A stretch of DNA of 64,000 bases from NCBI RefSeq assembly GCF_033958435.1, contig NC_134138.1, positions 80,710,298 through 80,774,297 of the forward strand. The letters are read 5' to 3'. Below the pieces are notes generated by a model that did not search any database, was not told the DNA's origin, and saw only the letters and a list, made by a program, of their open reading frames with translations. A program made the position numbers and the translations under genes. The DNA is from Carettochelys insculpta (Eukaryota; Chordata; Testudines; Carettochelyidae). Every line of letters begins with the position of its first letter. The stretch's first letter is position 1. Positions 49,330-60,720 of this stretch are shown piece by piece.

Positions 49330-51255
49330 AATATAAACAGAAATAGAGTCCTTTGATAAATTATTTCAGTATGCATCTTTGACTGCCTCACTTATATTTC
49401 AGACCCTAATGCATAAGCTGATAAAAACCTAAAACAAGTGACACAATGAAAGACTGCAAAAGAGAAAGTGTGAAATGGTAAGACAGGTTACAAATTGAAA
49501 TTATTTTAACTGAGTGATTTATCTGACACCAATAATAAAAACAAACAGATACTAAGGATGAAATCCAGGCCCAATTTAGGTGAATGGAAAAACTCCCACT
49601 GACTTTAAAGAGTTAAGAATTTTGCCTGAAATACATGCACACAGACTATTTATACAAAGCTGGTATTATTGTTACCCAGTCCTCTCCCCTCACTCTCTGC
49701 TTGCTTCATTTATCTGTCTAAAATGAGTGACATATAACATAAGACACCTGTGGTGAAGGACATAACATGTGACCCAAACAACATAGAAGGTGTTTTCCTT
49801 GCAAGCCCAATTCTATTTATTCAATATTAAAAAGTCAACTTTAATTTAAGAAAAATAAATTGTGAAATTTTCGAAAGAAAATATCACAATGTAAGCTAAC
49901 TAGGAGCCGCAGAATCAGTGTTAGGGTAAGGCTGTCTTGTATATCCTTTGGCTCACCTACTAAGTACAGTACTTACTACCCTTTCTCACCAGACCTACAA
50001 ATGTTTGGAATCCATTGCATTTGCAAAATAATTTCATGCCTTCCATTAGAACACATTAAAAAAAAGAATGTAAATATTCCACAATTAATGAGATGTGGAT
50101 AACAACCTTAAGTTCATACATGGGTCAGAAAATCCTTAACCTATGGCTGAAATGCAGTGTGCTCTATTCGAGCCGAAGATTCCATGACATGGGTTAGCTG
50201 ACTCAAGTACCACTAATCCTAGCCTTATACTGCTGTGTACATCCAGTGATGTACTATGAAGGAATTCCATGTACCCGTGCAATGCTCCAGGGAAATAAGG
50301 TAGTGGAGGTAGCCAGTGAATATGCCACTATGTATATTTACCAAACCAAACCCAAACCAAGACCTCTACTCTATTTCACAAAAGACAGATTAGGGACAGA
50401 GGATTTCGGTAGAGGATTAAGGATTTCCTTGTCTAGATAGTGACTCAAGCTTTGTGCATGGGACTAGTGGAGGGTAGTTTTCAACTCCTCTAAAATTAGT
50501 CTAATATAGACATTAAAAATAAAAAGTTTAAAGATACATGTATTTTTCTCTTTAAAAATTGTTTTTTATTCTGAGAAATTTTCATTGAAACATATGTTGA
50601 CTTCAACCCAAACCTTTTACTAAGGCCTGAGGAGATAATCAGTTAAAGTAAGAATTAACTTTTCAATCTTAAGGGTTAAATTCAGCTACACACCATTACT
50701 TAAAAGTCTAAATTCTTGGATCTAGACTATTGTGTGTGTGTAATACGGTAGGAGATACCACCTTTCTTCTCACAGCATAAAGACAGCAGACAGTGCCTAT
50801 AAGATTAAATAGTAGTTAACGAACATGACAAAAACGAGGAATAAAATAAAGAACTAGTGATTTATTTATGTTTGAAGCTACAAGCTCAAACTCTTTGAGA
50901 TTAATTGAAGCTTCCTTTCTGGAGCAATAAGTCGAAGTGTTCAAAATAACAAGTGCTTATCGGTATGCAAAACCTTTCATCCAAAAGGATACCACATTAC
51001 TTTACCAAGTACATATCAAATTGTGGCTGCTTGTTTAGGTACATAAGGGAAAGAGAAAGTTCAGAAAGCCTTCCTTGCGATCCTTCTGTGCACATGCATT
51101 AGCACAGTCCAATGTCCTTCCTATCATCAGAAGTGTTGTTGATTAAACAAAAGGGGAAGTCACCATGATTTGCGCCATGTCCCATATCCAATGTGTTACT
51201 ACTCTGAGGTTGAGAACACATAAGTGCAACTGCACCATTTTCAAGAATGTAACAC
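49330..51255. other. AT-rich non-coding stretch
   Basis: I see no exon or named repeat. It ends at the target site of the PLE at 51272. Confidence 0.35.
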
Positions 51256-51271
51256 TTGTCTATTCTGAATA
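51256..51271. repeat. left target-site duplication of PLE
   Basis: TTGTCTATTCTGAATA, matched with one difference at 53428-53443. Confidence 0.8.
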
Positions 51272-53427
51272 GTAACAGAGAGGAAGCCGTGCTAGTCTAT
51301 ACACTATCAAAACAAAAAGCAGTCAAGTAGCACTTTAAAGACTAGCAAAATAGTTTATGAGGTGAGCTTTCATGGGACAGACCCACTTCTTCAGACCATA
51401 GCCAGACCAGAACAGACTCAGTATTTAAGGCACAGAGAACCAAAAACAGTAAGCAAGGAGGACAAATCAGAAAAAGATAATCAAGGTGAGCAAATCAGAG
51501 AGTGGAGGGGTGGGGGGGAAGGTCAAGAATTAGACTGAGCCAAGTATGCAGACGAGCCCCTATAGTGACTCAGAAAGTTCCCATCACAATTTAAACCATG
51601 TGTTAATGTGCCGAATTTGAATATAAAAGCCAGCTCGGCTGTTTTTCTTTCCAGAACAGTGCGATAATTCTTCTTCAGTAACACACGTACCTTTAGGTCA
51701 TTGACAGAATGCCCCATTCCATTAAAATGTTGACTAACTGGTTTGTGGCTCTGGAGTGTTTTAATGTCTGTTTTGTGCCCGTTGACCCTTTGTCTAAGGG
51801 AGTTAGAAGTCTGTCCAATATACAAAGCATCTGGGCATTGTTGACACATGATGGCATATATGATGTTAGTAGAGGAGCATGAGAAAGTGCCCGTGATTCT
51901 GTGAGTAACCTGGTTAGGTCCAGTGATGGTATTTCCAGAGAAGATATGTGGGCAAAGCTGGCAGCGGGCTTTGTTGCAGGGAAAGGTTCCAGGACTGGTA
52001 TTCCTGGGGTATAGACTGTGGCTGTTAGTGAGGATCCTCATGAGGTTGGGAGGTTGTCTGTAGGAGAGAACAGGCATGTCACCCAGGGCCTTCTGGAGTG
52101 TGGCATCCTGATTAAGGATAGGTTGTAGGTCTTTAATAATTCATTGCAGTGGTCTGAGTTGGGGGCTGTAGGTGGTGACGAGTGGTGTTCTGTTCTTGGC
52201 TTTTTTGAGCCGATCTTGGAGTAGCTGGTCTCTGGGTATGCGTCTGGCCCTGTCAATTTGTTTTTTTACTTCTCCTGGTGGATAATTCAGGTTTATGAAT
52301 ATTTGGTAAAGTTCTTGTAGTTTTTGGTCTCTGTCAGTTGGATCAGAGCAAATGCAATTATACCTGAGAGCTTGACTGTAAACAATGGATCTAGTCATGT
52401 GTGGAGGATGGAAACTAGAAGGGTGTAGATAAGTATAGTGATCAGTAGGTTTTCGGTCCAGTGTGGTACTGATCAGGCCATCGTTGATTAGTACTGTAGT
52501 GTCCAGGAAATGTATCTCTTGCATGTTGTAATCGAGGCATAAGTTGATGGTGGGGTGTAGATTGTTAAAGTCTCTGTGGAATTCTTCTAGAGCCTCTGTA
52601 CCATGGGTCCAAATCATAAAGATGTCATCAATGTATCTTAAGTAGAGGAGTGGTAATAGGGGACAAGAGCTGAGGAATCATTGTTCCAGGTCAGCCATAA
52701 ATATATTAGCATATTGTGGGGTCATGCGGGTGCCCATAGCAGTTCCACTAATCTGGAGGTAAAAATTGTCCCCAAAACGGAAATAATTGTGTGTGAGAAC
52801 AAAGTAACAGAGGTCAGACACCAGATTGGCGGTGGTGGCATCAGGGATGGCGTTATCAGGAACTTTTCTGATGTTTTGTAATTTCCTCGGGAAGTTGGTG
52901 GTATCTCGGATATAGCTGGGAGCGTTGGTGGCATAGGGTCTGAGGAGGGAGTCCACGTAACTGGATAGTCCGGTGGTAAGGGTGCCAATACCTGAAATGA
53001 TAGGGTGTCCAGGGTTTCCAGGTTTGTGCATTTTGGGAAGTAAATAAAATAATCCAGGCTGAAAGAAATTATTGCTCTTTTGTAGAAAGGGAAGCGGACG
53101 AACTGACATTTATATTCATATTCGGAACATTAACACATGGTTTAAATTGGGATGTGAAATTTCTGAGTCACTATAGGGGCTCGTCTGCATACTTAACTCA
53201 ATCTAATTCTTGATCTTCCCCCCCACCCCTCCACTCTGATTTGCTCACCTTGATTATCTTTTTCTGATTTGTCCTCCTTGCTTACTGTTTTTGGTTCTCT
53301 GTGTCTTAAATATTGAGTCTGTTCTGGTCTGGCTATGGTCTGAAGAAGTGCGTCTGTCCCACGAAAGCTCACCTAATAAACTATTTTGCTAGTCTTTAAA
53401 GTGCTACTTGACTGCTTTTTGTTTTGA
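51272..53427 (-). mobile_element. Penelope-like element with inverted terminal arms
   Basis: This 2.16 kb insertion is flanked by 16 bp duplications. The left end starts with the tail 'gtaacagagaggaagccgtg', then the pseudo-LTR ('gatgagctttc' type), then the 3' end of the coding frame. The right arm (53111-53427) is an inverted copy of about 51305-51632, including the last coding bases, joined directly to RT sequence at 53110. The element is therefore 5'-truncated and carries an inverted duplicate of its own 3' end, a configuration known for Penelope elements. The tail is absent at the right end. Confidence 0.9.
51523..53109 (-). pseudogene. PLE reverse transcriptase with GIY-YIG endonuclease
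   Basis: A single frame runs from 53109 to 51523 with no frameshift and only two internal stops, both TGA (52678-52680 and 52141-52143). RT blocks: 'LLPKMHKPGNPGHPIISGIG', 'ISGTAMGTRMTPQYANIFMA' (motif B type), and YIDD at 52635-52624 (motif C). Then 'LHPSSFHPPHMTRSIVYSQA', a Cys/His linker (CNKARCQLCPH) and the GIY-YIG domain: 'IIYAIMCQQC', 'LYIGQTSNSLRQRVNGH'. The N-terminus is cut at the arm junction; an ATG follows an in-frame TAA. The two TGA codons are the only visible lesions apart from truncation. Confidence 0.9.
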
Positions 53428-53443
53428 TTGTCTATTCTGAGTA
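53428..53443. repeat. right target-site duplication of PLE
   Basis: TTGTCTATTCTGAGTA, one mismatch to 51256-51271. Confidence 0.8.
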
Positions 53444-53880
53444 TGCTGAACCAGCCACAGCCTTTCCTCTGCTCCCACACACTGCTATCTCCACATCCCC
53501 CTGCTCCCCGCTCACCCCACATACACCCACCCCACCGGCCAACCTCAACAAAAGCCACAACATATCCCCTTTACGTCAAGCCAATGAAATGCAACCATTC
53601 TCTGGGGTGGACAGCAGTAGTAGTTTAAGAGTGCACAGAAATGTTACATAAGCATTTTGGACACACAGTGAGAAAGAATGCTGCGCTCACCACTTGAATT
53701 TGCAGAACAAGTTTTAGAGGACAAGTGGTAGTTTCTCAAATTAGAATTTAACCAGAGCCAAATAGCCCATCTCCTCTAAATGGGGCTGCAAGATCTTTAA
53801 CAAGTTGTTAGCACATCAACTCCAGCAGCATGTCTTCTTTCATGCCACAGAACATGAGTTCATTGCTGTCTCTAAGAGAA

Positions 53881-54012
53881 AAGTAACAGAGAGGTAGTAG
53901 TGTTAGTTTGTACTCCAACAAAACAAAGCAGCAGCAATGTAGCACTTTAAAGACTAATAAAATTATTTATTTGGTGATGAGCTCTTGTACGACAGACCCA
54001 CTTCGGTCAGTT
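53881..54012 (-). mobile_element. PLE pseudo-LTR fragment
   Basis: 'aagtaacagagaggtagtag', 'tgtagcactttaaagactaa' and 'gatgagctcttgtacgacag' match the left end of the PLE at 51272 in the same orientation. No coding part. It abuts an oppositely oriented PLE end at 54042. Confidence 0.8.
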
Positions 54013-54041
54013 TCTAAAATAACAGTATCACTTCCTGGAAA

Positions 54042-54176
54042 CAGCAGCGATGCATCTGATGAAGCGAGTCTGTGCTCACGAAAGCTCAGGCTCAAAACTT
54101 TTCTGTTAGTCTATAAGGTGCCACAGGACCCTTTGTTGCTGTAACAGATCCAGACTAACACGGCTACCCCTCCGAT
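54042..54176 (+). mobile_element. solo PLE terminal fragment with target duplication
   Basis: 'gcatctgatgaagcgagtct', 'gctcacgaaagctcaggctc', 'ttagtctataaggtgccaca' and 'cagactaacacggctacccc' form a terminal PLE segment of a second subfamily. ACTTCCTGGAAA occurs on both sides (54030-54041 and 54177-54188), a 12 bp duplication. Only about 135 bp of the element inserted. Confidence 0.8.
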
Positions 54177-54354
54177 ACTTCCTGGAAAGCGTCTTGTCTT
54201 TGGAGGCCTCTTGTTGAAATACTGACCTGATCTGACACTGCTAAGGCTGAAAATTCTGCCAATATAATAATACCAGAAACTGTGTTTACATTAGCTATTT
54301 TATTAGCAGATTACCCCATGTATACATGTGATTAGCGTTACCATATAAAAAAGA

Positions 54355-55490
54355 CTAACAGAGAGGTAGCTGTGTTACTCTGTATTTCAACAACACAAAA
54401 GTGCAGAAATGTAGCACTTTAAAGACAAAATGACTTATTCAGTGACAAGCTTTCATCTCTTCATCAGATCAATATAATTTCCAATACAGACTGACATTTA
54501 TAAGCACAGAGGACCAAAATTATATATATATATGCAATAAAAACTGACACAGAGGGATGAGGAGTTGGGGGATGTTAACTGTCCTGCCTGAGAATTATGA
54601 GCATCAAAAGAAGGGAAGGAGTCCTTGTAATGCATGAGGTAACTGAAGTCTCTATTCATACCTTGTGTTAATGTGTTGAATTTGAATATGAATTCCAACT
54701 CACAAATTTGTCACTCTAATCTGCTTTTAAATTCTTTTTGCTCCAGCACACAAATTCTCAGGTCTTTAACAGAATGGCCCACCTTACTGAAGTGTTCACT
54801 GACCAGCTTATGTGTATTGAGTTTCTTGACGTCTGCTCTGTGTCCATTTATTCTTTGGTGAAGGTTTTGCCCAGTCTGTCCAATGTACATAGTGGCACAA
54901 AGTTGCTGGCACAAAATGGCAGATAGAATGTTGCTGGAAGTATACAAGAATGTGTCTTTGATCTTGTAACTAACACGGTTAGGTCCAGTGATGGTATCCC
55001 CAGAATAAATATGTGCACAAAACTGGCAACAGGGTTTCTTGCAAGGAAACGTTCCTGGATTAGTAGTACTGTGGCGCAGCTTTTGATTGTTAGTGAGAAT
55101 CTTTCTTAGGTTAGGAGGTTACCTATAGGAAAGGACAGGCCTGTCACCTAGGGCCTTCTAGAGTGTAGCATCATGATCCAGTATAGGCTGTAGGTTTTTA
55201 ATATGCATTGCAGGGGTTTGAGTTGCGGGCTATAGGTGATGACAAGTGGTGTTCTGTTATTAATCCTCTGGGGCCTATCTTGAAGCAGCTGGTTTCTCGG
55301 TATTCATCCGGCCCTGTCAATTTGTTTTTTCACTTCTCCTGGTGGGTAATTAAGTTTTATGAATGCTTGGTAGAGGTATTGTAGTTTTCAGTCTCTGTCA
55401 GTAGGATGAGAGCAGATGTGATTGTATCTAAGGGCTCGACTCTAAATGATAGATCATGCAGTCCATGCTGGATGGAAGCTGGAAGCATGT
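54355..55490 (-). pseudogene. older Penelope-like element copy
   Basis: The left end has the tail 'gactaacagagaggtagctg' and a diverged pseudo-LTR, with a short TA microsatellite at about 54520-54532. Coding remnants on the minus strand include the GIY-YIG segment at 54947-54711 ('NILSAILCQQLC', 'MYIGQTGQNLHQRINGHRAD', 'HKLVSEHFSKVGHSVKDLRI') and, to the right up to about 55490, scattered pieces parallel to 51900-52450 of the younger copy. Frames are broken. The RT core is not present. Confidence 0.8.
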
Positions 55491-55784
55491 AGGACACCCT
55501 GGATAGGGAGTACATCTGTATGAACATCTTTCAACTCACAATATACTAATGTGTTATAGTATGTATAGTACACTAACAGAACGTGAGTTAGTAGGTACTG
55601 ATACAGATACACTCTCTTTTAGGAGTGTCCTCTTGTTTTAAGAGGTCAAATATGGTAATCCTGCTGATCAACTGCAAAGCATTTATACTAACTGGTATTG
55701 CCACTGAAATCCTGTTGGACATTTTTTTTGAAGGAATTGGAAGGGATTTGGTCTAAGTCCTGCAGATCTTTACAGACAACAGGC

Positions 55785-55960
55785 CTTAAGAACGTAACAA
55801 TGGCCACAGAAGGTCAGACCAAAAGTCCATCTAGTTCAGTATACGGTCTTCTGACAGTGGCCAATGCCAAGTGCTTCAGACAATGAAAAGAATAAGTAAT
55901 CATCTAGTTGCTGTTATCCATTCACTTCTGTGGAATCCTACAATAACCTGGCACCTATTG
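55785..55960 (-). mobile_element. CR1-type LINE 3' end
   Basis: 'ggccacagaaggtcagacca', 'aagtccatctagttcagtat' and 'tctgacagtggccaatgcca' are the complement of the CR1 3' end whose forward copy is at 37800-37855. Confidence 0.75.
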
Positions 55961-56796
55961 ACAGGTCACCTACACAAATACTAAAATGAAGAGAGACCAA
56001 AAAAAGAGAAAGAAAAAATGGGATATTCCCCGAATGACTGGAAAGTAAAGCACAATATCCAAGACACCAAAATGGCATACTCTTGCTACACTTTCAGCAA
56101 ACCACTGATGTTTATTCTACAGATACCTCCTGTCAGACAATTTTACCTAGTATCATTCGTTCCAGAAATGGTTAACCTTCTTCAGATGGACAGTAACTGT
56201 GGTGACAGTCACCATCTATGAGAGGAAACAGTAACCCCAATAACCAAGAAGAAGGACAAATGAGATTTTGCCCAGAATATTGTTCAAGAATGGTAGGAAA
56301 GAGTTCAACCTCAGTGAGGAAATTCTGTGGCATCTATTAAAAGCAACCAATATCCACTACTTCGAAAAAGAGTAACAAACGTAAAACAAATTATCTGTAT
56401 TGTTTCATAGCAGCTTTGATTCTTTGTTCAGATGATACTGCTTTGGCTCAGAAAAACTACAGCTGGCACCAACTTCTCAAAGAAAAAATGCACATACCAT
56501 CACACACACAATCCTACCCCCTTCCAATACATATGAAACTCATTTCCACCATTCTGCATTCAAGACCAATTTGTTTTAGAAAACACAAATGAACGAAAAT
56601 GCTGAAACATGGTTTGGCACCAAAAATGTATTTTGTAAAATGTCAAGGGAACAGTTTTGATGTGTTATGAAATTAAAATTTTTCCAGAGACCTCATGGGA
56701 AAATTCCAGTTTATTGACACTTTAGCCAGGTAAAAAGGAATGAGGAACCAGTGGCAGGGTTGGGGTAAAAAACAGAAGCTAGAGTTCTTCTAAGGG

Positions 56797-57064
56797 CATG
56801 CTTACACTTTCAGCAAGATCCACATTACTGCTATCAATCTTCTGAAGTTCGCTTTAGCATCCTGGTAGGGACAAGCTAAACCCAACTTACAGGGTGCCTA
56901 TATCAGCATTGGTACTCTTGTCCCTTTTTAGGAACAAGGGAAGTCAACAGAAGTGAACTCTCCCATCAATCTCCCTTAGTAGAGACACTGCGGAAGCCCA
57001 AATTAAGCTACATCGACTCCAGCTATGTAATTAATGTCGCTGGAATTGTATACATTAACTAGCC
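56797..57064. mobile_element. MITE (Harbinger-like, tentative)
   Basis: The left end 'aagggcatgcttacactttc' and interior 'tgtccctttttaggaacaag' with 'gaagtcaacagaagtgaact' and 'ctacatcgactccagctatg' resemble a turtle MITE family. Terminal inverted repeats are poor and no duplication is seen. Confidence 0.4.
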
Positions 57065-59100
57065 CTGGTCTGAATTTCCAACTCTTATTAGAAACAGCAT
57101 CTTTTAAAACAAACAGGTTTAGCAGGTTATGGTCTTGAGGACGCCTCCAAGCAGTTTCAGCCTGCCTGTCTTAGAACAGTCTGGTCTAAGGCATAGATCC
57201 TCCTAACAGAAACAGTAGAGGCTTTTTTTTTTTTTTTTTCCACACATCCTTTCATTTAATTTTTTATTTCAAAGGGCACTTGCCAGCTATAATGTTAAAT
57301 TTACATTTTGAATGTGCAAACAAACCAGAGTAAACTACAGTAAGACAGAGTGCTGTTTATTGCAGGGAGAGGTCCAGGCTTAAAGGAGGAAATGACTAAG
57401 TAACAAGTTATAAAGATGCAGTTTTCAGGATACTTTGAGGCCCTAACCATATCGTAAATATGATTATGTGAAGATTTACTTGCAATATATGCATTTGAAA
57501 CAGCTATTTTGTAACAGAGACCCTTTACATCACTATTCTTATAATCAGTGATTTTGTGATTAGATTTTTCTACTTGAAATAGTGCGAGTGTTCTCTCCAT
57601 CAGCTTCTAACACAGGGGAACAGAAGCTGTGTTTTCTGTAATTTTGATACCTGTTTCAGTATCAATGTTGAATCTTCAAAAATGTTTTTTTTTCTTTTTT
57701 TACCTTGTCTGATCTCTGGTTCATCATCACACATGAATATCTTTAATTTCTTCCAGTTATGACAGGTTGAGAAACCATGGCGATTGTAGACGTTTATTTG
57801 TTTTTCAAAAAAATTGTTCAAATGATTTGGCTCAACCTGTGCACATAATTAGCCCATGTATTACTGTCACTCTCATCTGCCGTTCTCTCTCCTTACACTC
57901 ACTTATATCTTATCCTTAATTGGAATTGCAAACTCTACAAGTACCATCGCCTTCCATGTAACTGTACAGCATTCATCCCAATTGAGTCCTGAGCTGACTG
58001 GAGTCTCCTGGGCAGTACAGTATTCTAAATAAGCTCAAATTTTCAAATATAGGTACCGATTGTTAATCTAAATAGGAGGCATAGATGGTTAGCACGACTG
58101 AAAATCAAGACAATTTTATGTAGAAACTGAAACTTGCCTAAAGATAGACATTTACAGTGACTTAAATTTGAAAATTTTGGCCAATAACACCACCAGTGAT
58201 ATCTCTTCATCCTTGCTGTCACTTATACAAAGGTTATTTCTGACCAAGTTGCTAGTTATGTATCAGTAAGTAGAAGAGTGTTTATCATATCAACTGTTAA
58301 ACATATTTGATATTGTTTTGCTTTTGGATATAGTCTATAAAACCATAGTATTTTGTGATTAGTCACCCTCTGGCCTAAAACCTAGGCACAATACAAGATG
58401 ACAGTTGAAAGGCAGAACAGTAGAGTCAAATATTATCTATGTGTAAGTCCCAAGATACTTACTCAGATTAAACTCCTACTGAAAAAAACCTGTTTTTAAG
58501 TAAGAGATTAAGCTTCTAAATTGAAGCACCTTTTTGGACTCTTCCACAGAGTTTCAGAACCATGAGTAAAATCTGTATGAATATAACTCTGGTCATAGTG
58601 GTTTCTAACCATTTGATTGCCTTTTCTGAACAGGGATAAACTATATTAGAACTAGTTTTGAACACCACACTCTTACATAAGAAAAAGGGAAGAATTGCCA
58701 ACATTTTGAGATGAAAGAATTTTATTCATGAATAAATCCAATGCACTAGAAAGTAAAATCTTTAGCATGGTTTGAATTCTTATCTACAAAATGTATGAGA
58801 ACAGTTTCATATAAGCACAAGTGCCACTTACGCCATAAAATACTGCTTCAGACTTACTCATGCCTCTGGGCCAGCAGCCAAAACTCCAACCAACAAGTCC
58901 ATTTCCTCCTCATCAGGCAGTTCTGATTGCCCACACCTGTTCTTTGAACTAAACTGGAATTATATGAACAACATTTCAGCCCTCAGACCTTTTCATGTGG
59001 GCTGGCCATGTAGATGGATTTGTTCACAATTGGGATGAAACGCTGTCAGAGACTTCAGACGTAATGTTCACTGATCAGCACAAGACTGGGAGACATGAAG
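57065..59100. other. AT-rich non-coding stretch
   Basis: Contains a T18-20 run at about 57222-57239. Two exon-like open segments (57714-57830 and 58861-58950, minus strand) were considered and not accepted. Confidence 0.35.
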
Positions 59101-59414
59101 GAGGGAATTTCCTTTTCCACTACTACTTCCAGGGCTTTTTTATTCTGCTGGAACGCAGAAAAATGCTGGCAGAACAGTGTTCCAGAATCTTTTTTCCCCA
59201 GCACTATCATTTTGGCAGGCAGCTGGCTACCCTCCCCATTCAGGGCAGCGAGGGGGTGGCAAAATGCAGCTCAGTAGAGCCCCACACATGGAGTTCCCCT
59301 CCCCCAACTCCACACATGCGCAGCTCCAGCTGGTAGCCGCATGGCTCTTCTGGCCCTGGTGTGGCCTCGGGGCCTGGCATGGCACCTGCGGCTTGGCCCA
59401 GCCCAGAAGCTGGA

Positions 59415-59640
59415 GTGCCTGGTTCTGGGGGAGGGCATTGATTTAGAGCTGGGGATGCCTGGTTCATGGGATGCCTGGTTCTGGGACAGGACATTGATTT
59501 AGAGTTGGGAGGAGGGCTGGGGGGTGCCTGGTTCTGGGGGGAAGGAATTGATTTAGAGCAGGGAGGGAGGCTTTGGATGCCTGGCTCTAGGGGAGGGCAT
59601 TCATTTAGAGCAAGGCGGAGGCTGCCGGGCAGGTGAAGAC
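59415..59640 (+). repeat. G-rich minisatellite, four units
   Basis: A unit of about 45-65 bp recurs: 'gatgcctggttctggg', a G/A spacer, then 'cattgatttagagc' (or 'aattgatttagagc', 'cattcatttagagc'). The four 'atttagag' words fall at about 59439, 59497, 59549 and 59604. Open frames over it on both strands are products of the repeat. Confidence 0.7.
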
Positions 59641-60394
59641 AGGGGGCAGTTTGGAGCTGTGAGTGGGTTAAGCCACCTGGGGGAAAGAGGAGGTGCATAT
59701 TGGGGCTGAAGGCAGGGGGTTAGGCTACCTGGGTGCAAGAGGGAGAGAGAGGGGGTGCAGGTTGGGACTGCGAGTGGCAGTGGCTGGAGCTCTGAGCCCT
59801 TTAAATCACCGCCAGAGTATTGGGCAGTGTGTTTGTTTAAGGTGTTTGTACTTAATGCCCTTTTATGTACTACCCTTTCCAAATCATTGTTTATGCCGAT
59901 AAATATTAGTGTTCAGTTGACACTATCACAGATGGTAAGCTTAAAATAGATACACTAGTTGTGCTGTGGTTTGCAGGCATATGGATACGATGTTTATATT
60001 TCTGCCTACCTGTCTATCATGCTGAGCGGGTAGGTTGCTGAGCTGTAGAAGAGACTTGCTTTTGTAGGATTAGGTTCTTTGCTTGCATTACAGGAGTTGA
60101 AACGATAGAAAGATGTCACAATGTCTATCTCCATCGACTGGAAGAAAATGCATTGTGCATCAACATCATTGTCAAAGGGCTTCAAAAGTCCTTCATGTTT
60201 TTCATGCCCTTATGGTCAAATGGGAAATGATGCAGTATTGTCTTCCTGAATCCGTAGACTGCTCTAGTATTCCTGAGCCTCTCGTTCTCAAACAGCAACA
60301 GCCTGAGATTAACACCACTAGTTAGTTGCACTGCTGTTCAGAACTCTGGATGCAGAAATGAAACTGACAAGTACAACAGACAATAGAACCTCAG

Positions 60395-60720
60395 CTGTGA
60401 ATAATGTTCCCTCTAATTTTTCCAATCCACATGCGGAATGAATTTTGCTTTGTGCAGCAATATGGAGGTGGTGTGTGACATCAGCTATATATTGGTGCAT
60501 GTAAAACAATTCATGTGCGGGGGCCGGGCACTGAGGGTTTGGAGCACAGAAAGGGGCTCCGGGCTGGGCCAGAGGTGCAGTGTGAGCAAGGGCTCTAGTT
60601 GTGGGTTAAGGCTCTGGGGATGAGAGGTTGAGGGCTGGGGCAGATGTTTGGGATGTGGGCTCTGGGCTGGGGCAGAGGGTTGGGTGTAGGGGATGAGTAC
60701 TCTGACTTGATATACTTTTG
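60395..60720 (+). repeat. dispersed element plus GGGCTCTGGGCTGGGGCAG tandem
   Basis: 60399-60520 begins 'tgttccctctaatttttcca' and contains 'gcggaatgaattttgctttg'; a partner of opposite sense lies at 35580-35680. From about 60530 the sequence turns into irregular G-rich units such as 'gggctctgggctggggcaga'. The latter resembles a minisatellite tail that travels with the element. Confidence 0.5.

Noticed and set aside
57714..57830. Minus-strand open segment ending at a CAAG|GTAAAA donor, considered as an upstream SPIDR exon
   Set aside because: The peptide ('MCDDEPEIRQG' and flanks) does not match the recalled SPIDR N-terminus and the acceptor side is unconvincing.
58861..58950. Minus-strand segment with TTTAG acceptor and GA|GTAAGT donor
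   Set aside because: Only one frame is open, the peptide is tryptophan-rich and unlike any protein I know, and no neighbouring exon phases with it. Splice-like signals alone are not enough.
59240..59882. Long minus-strand open frames rich in P, S and L
   Set aside because: They coincide with the G-rich minisatellite and its flanks; the repeating 'PEPG' pattern is a translation of the repeat unit.
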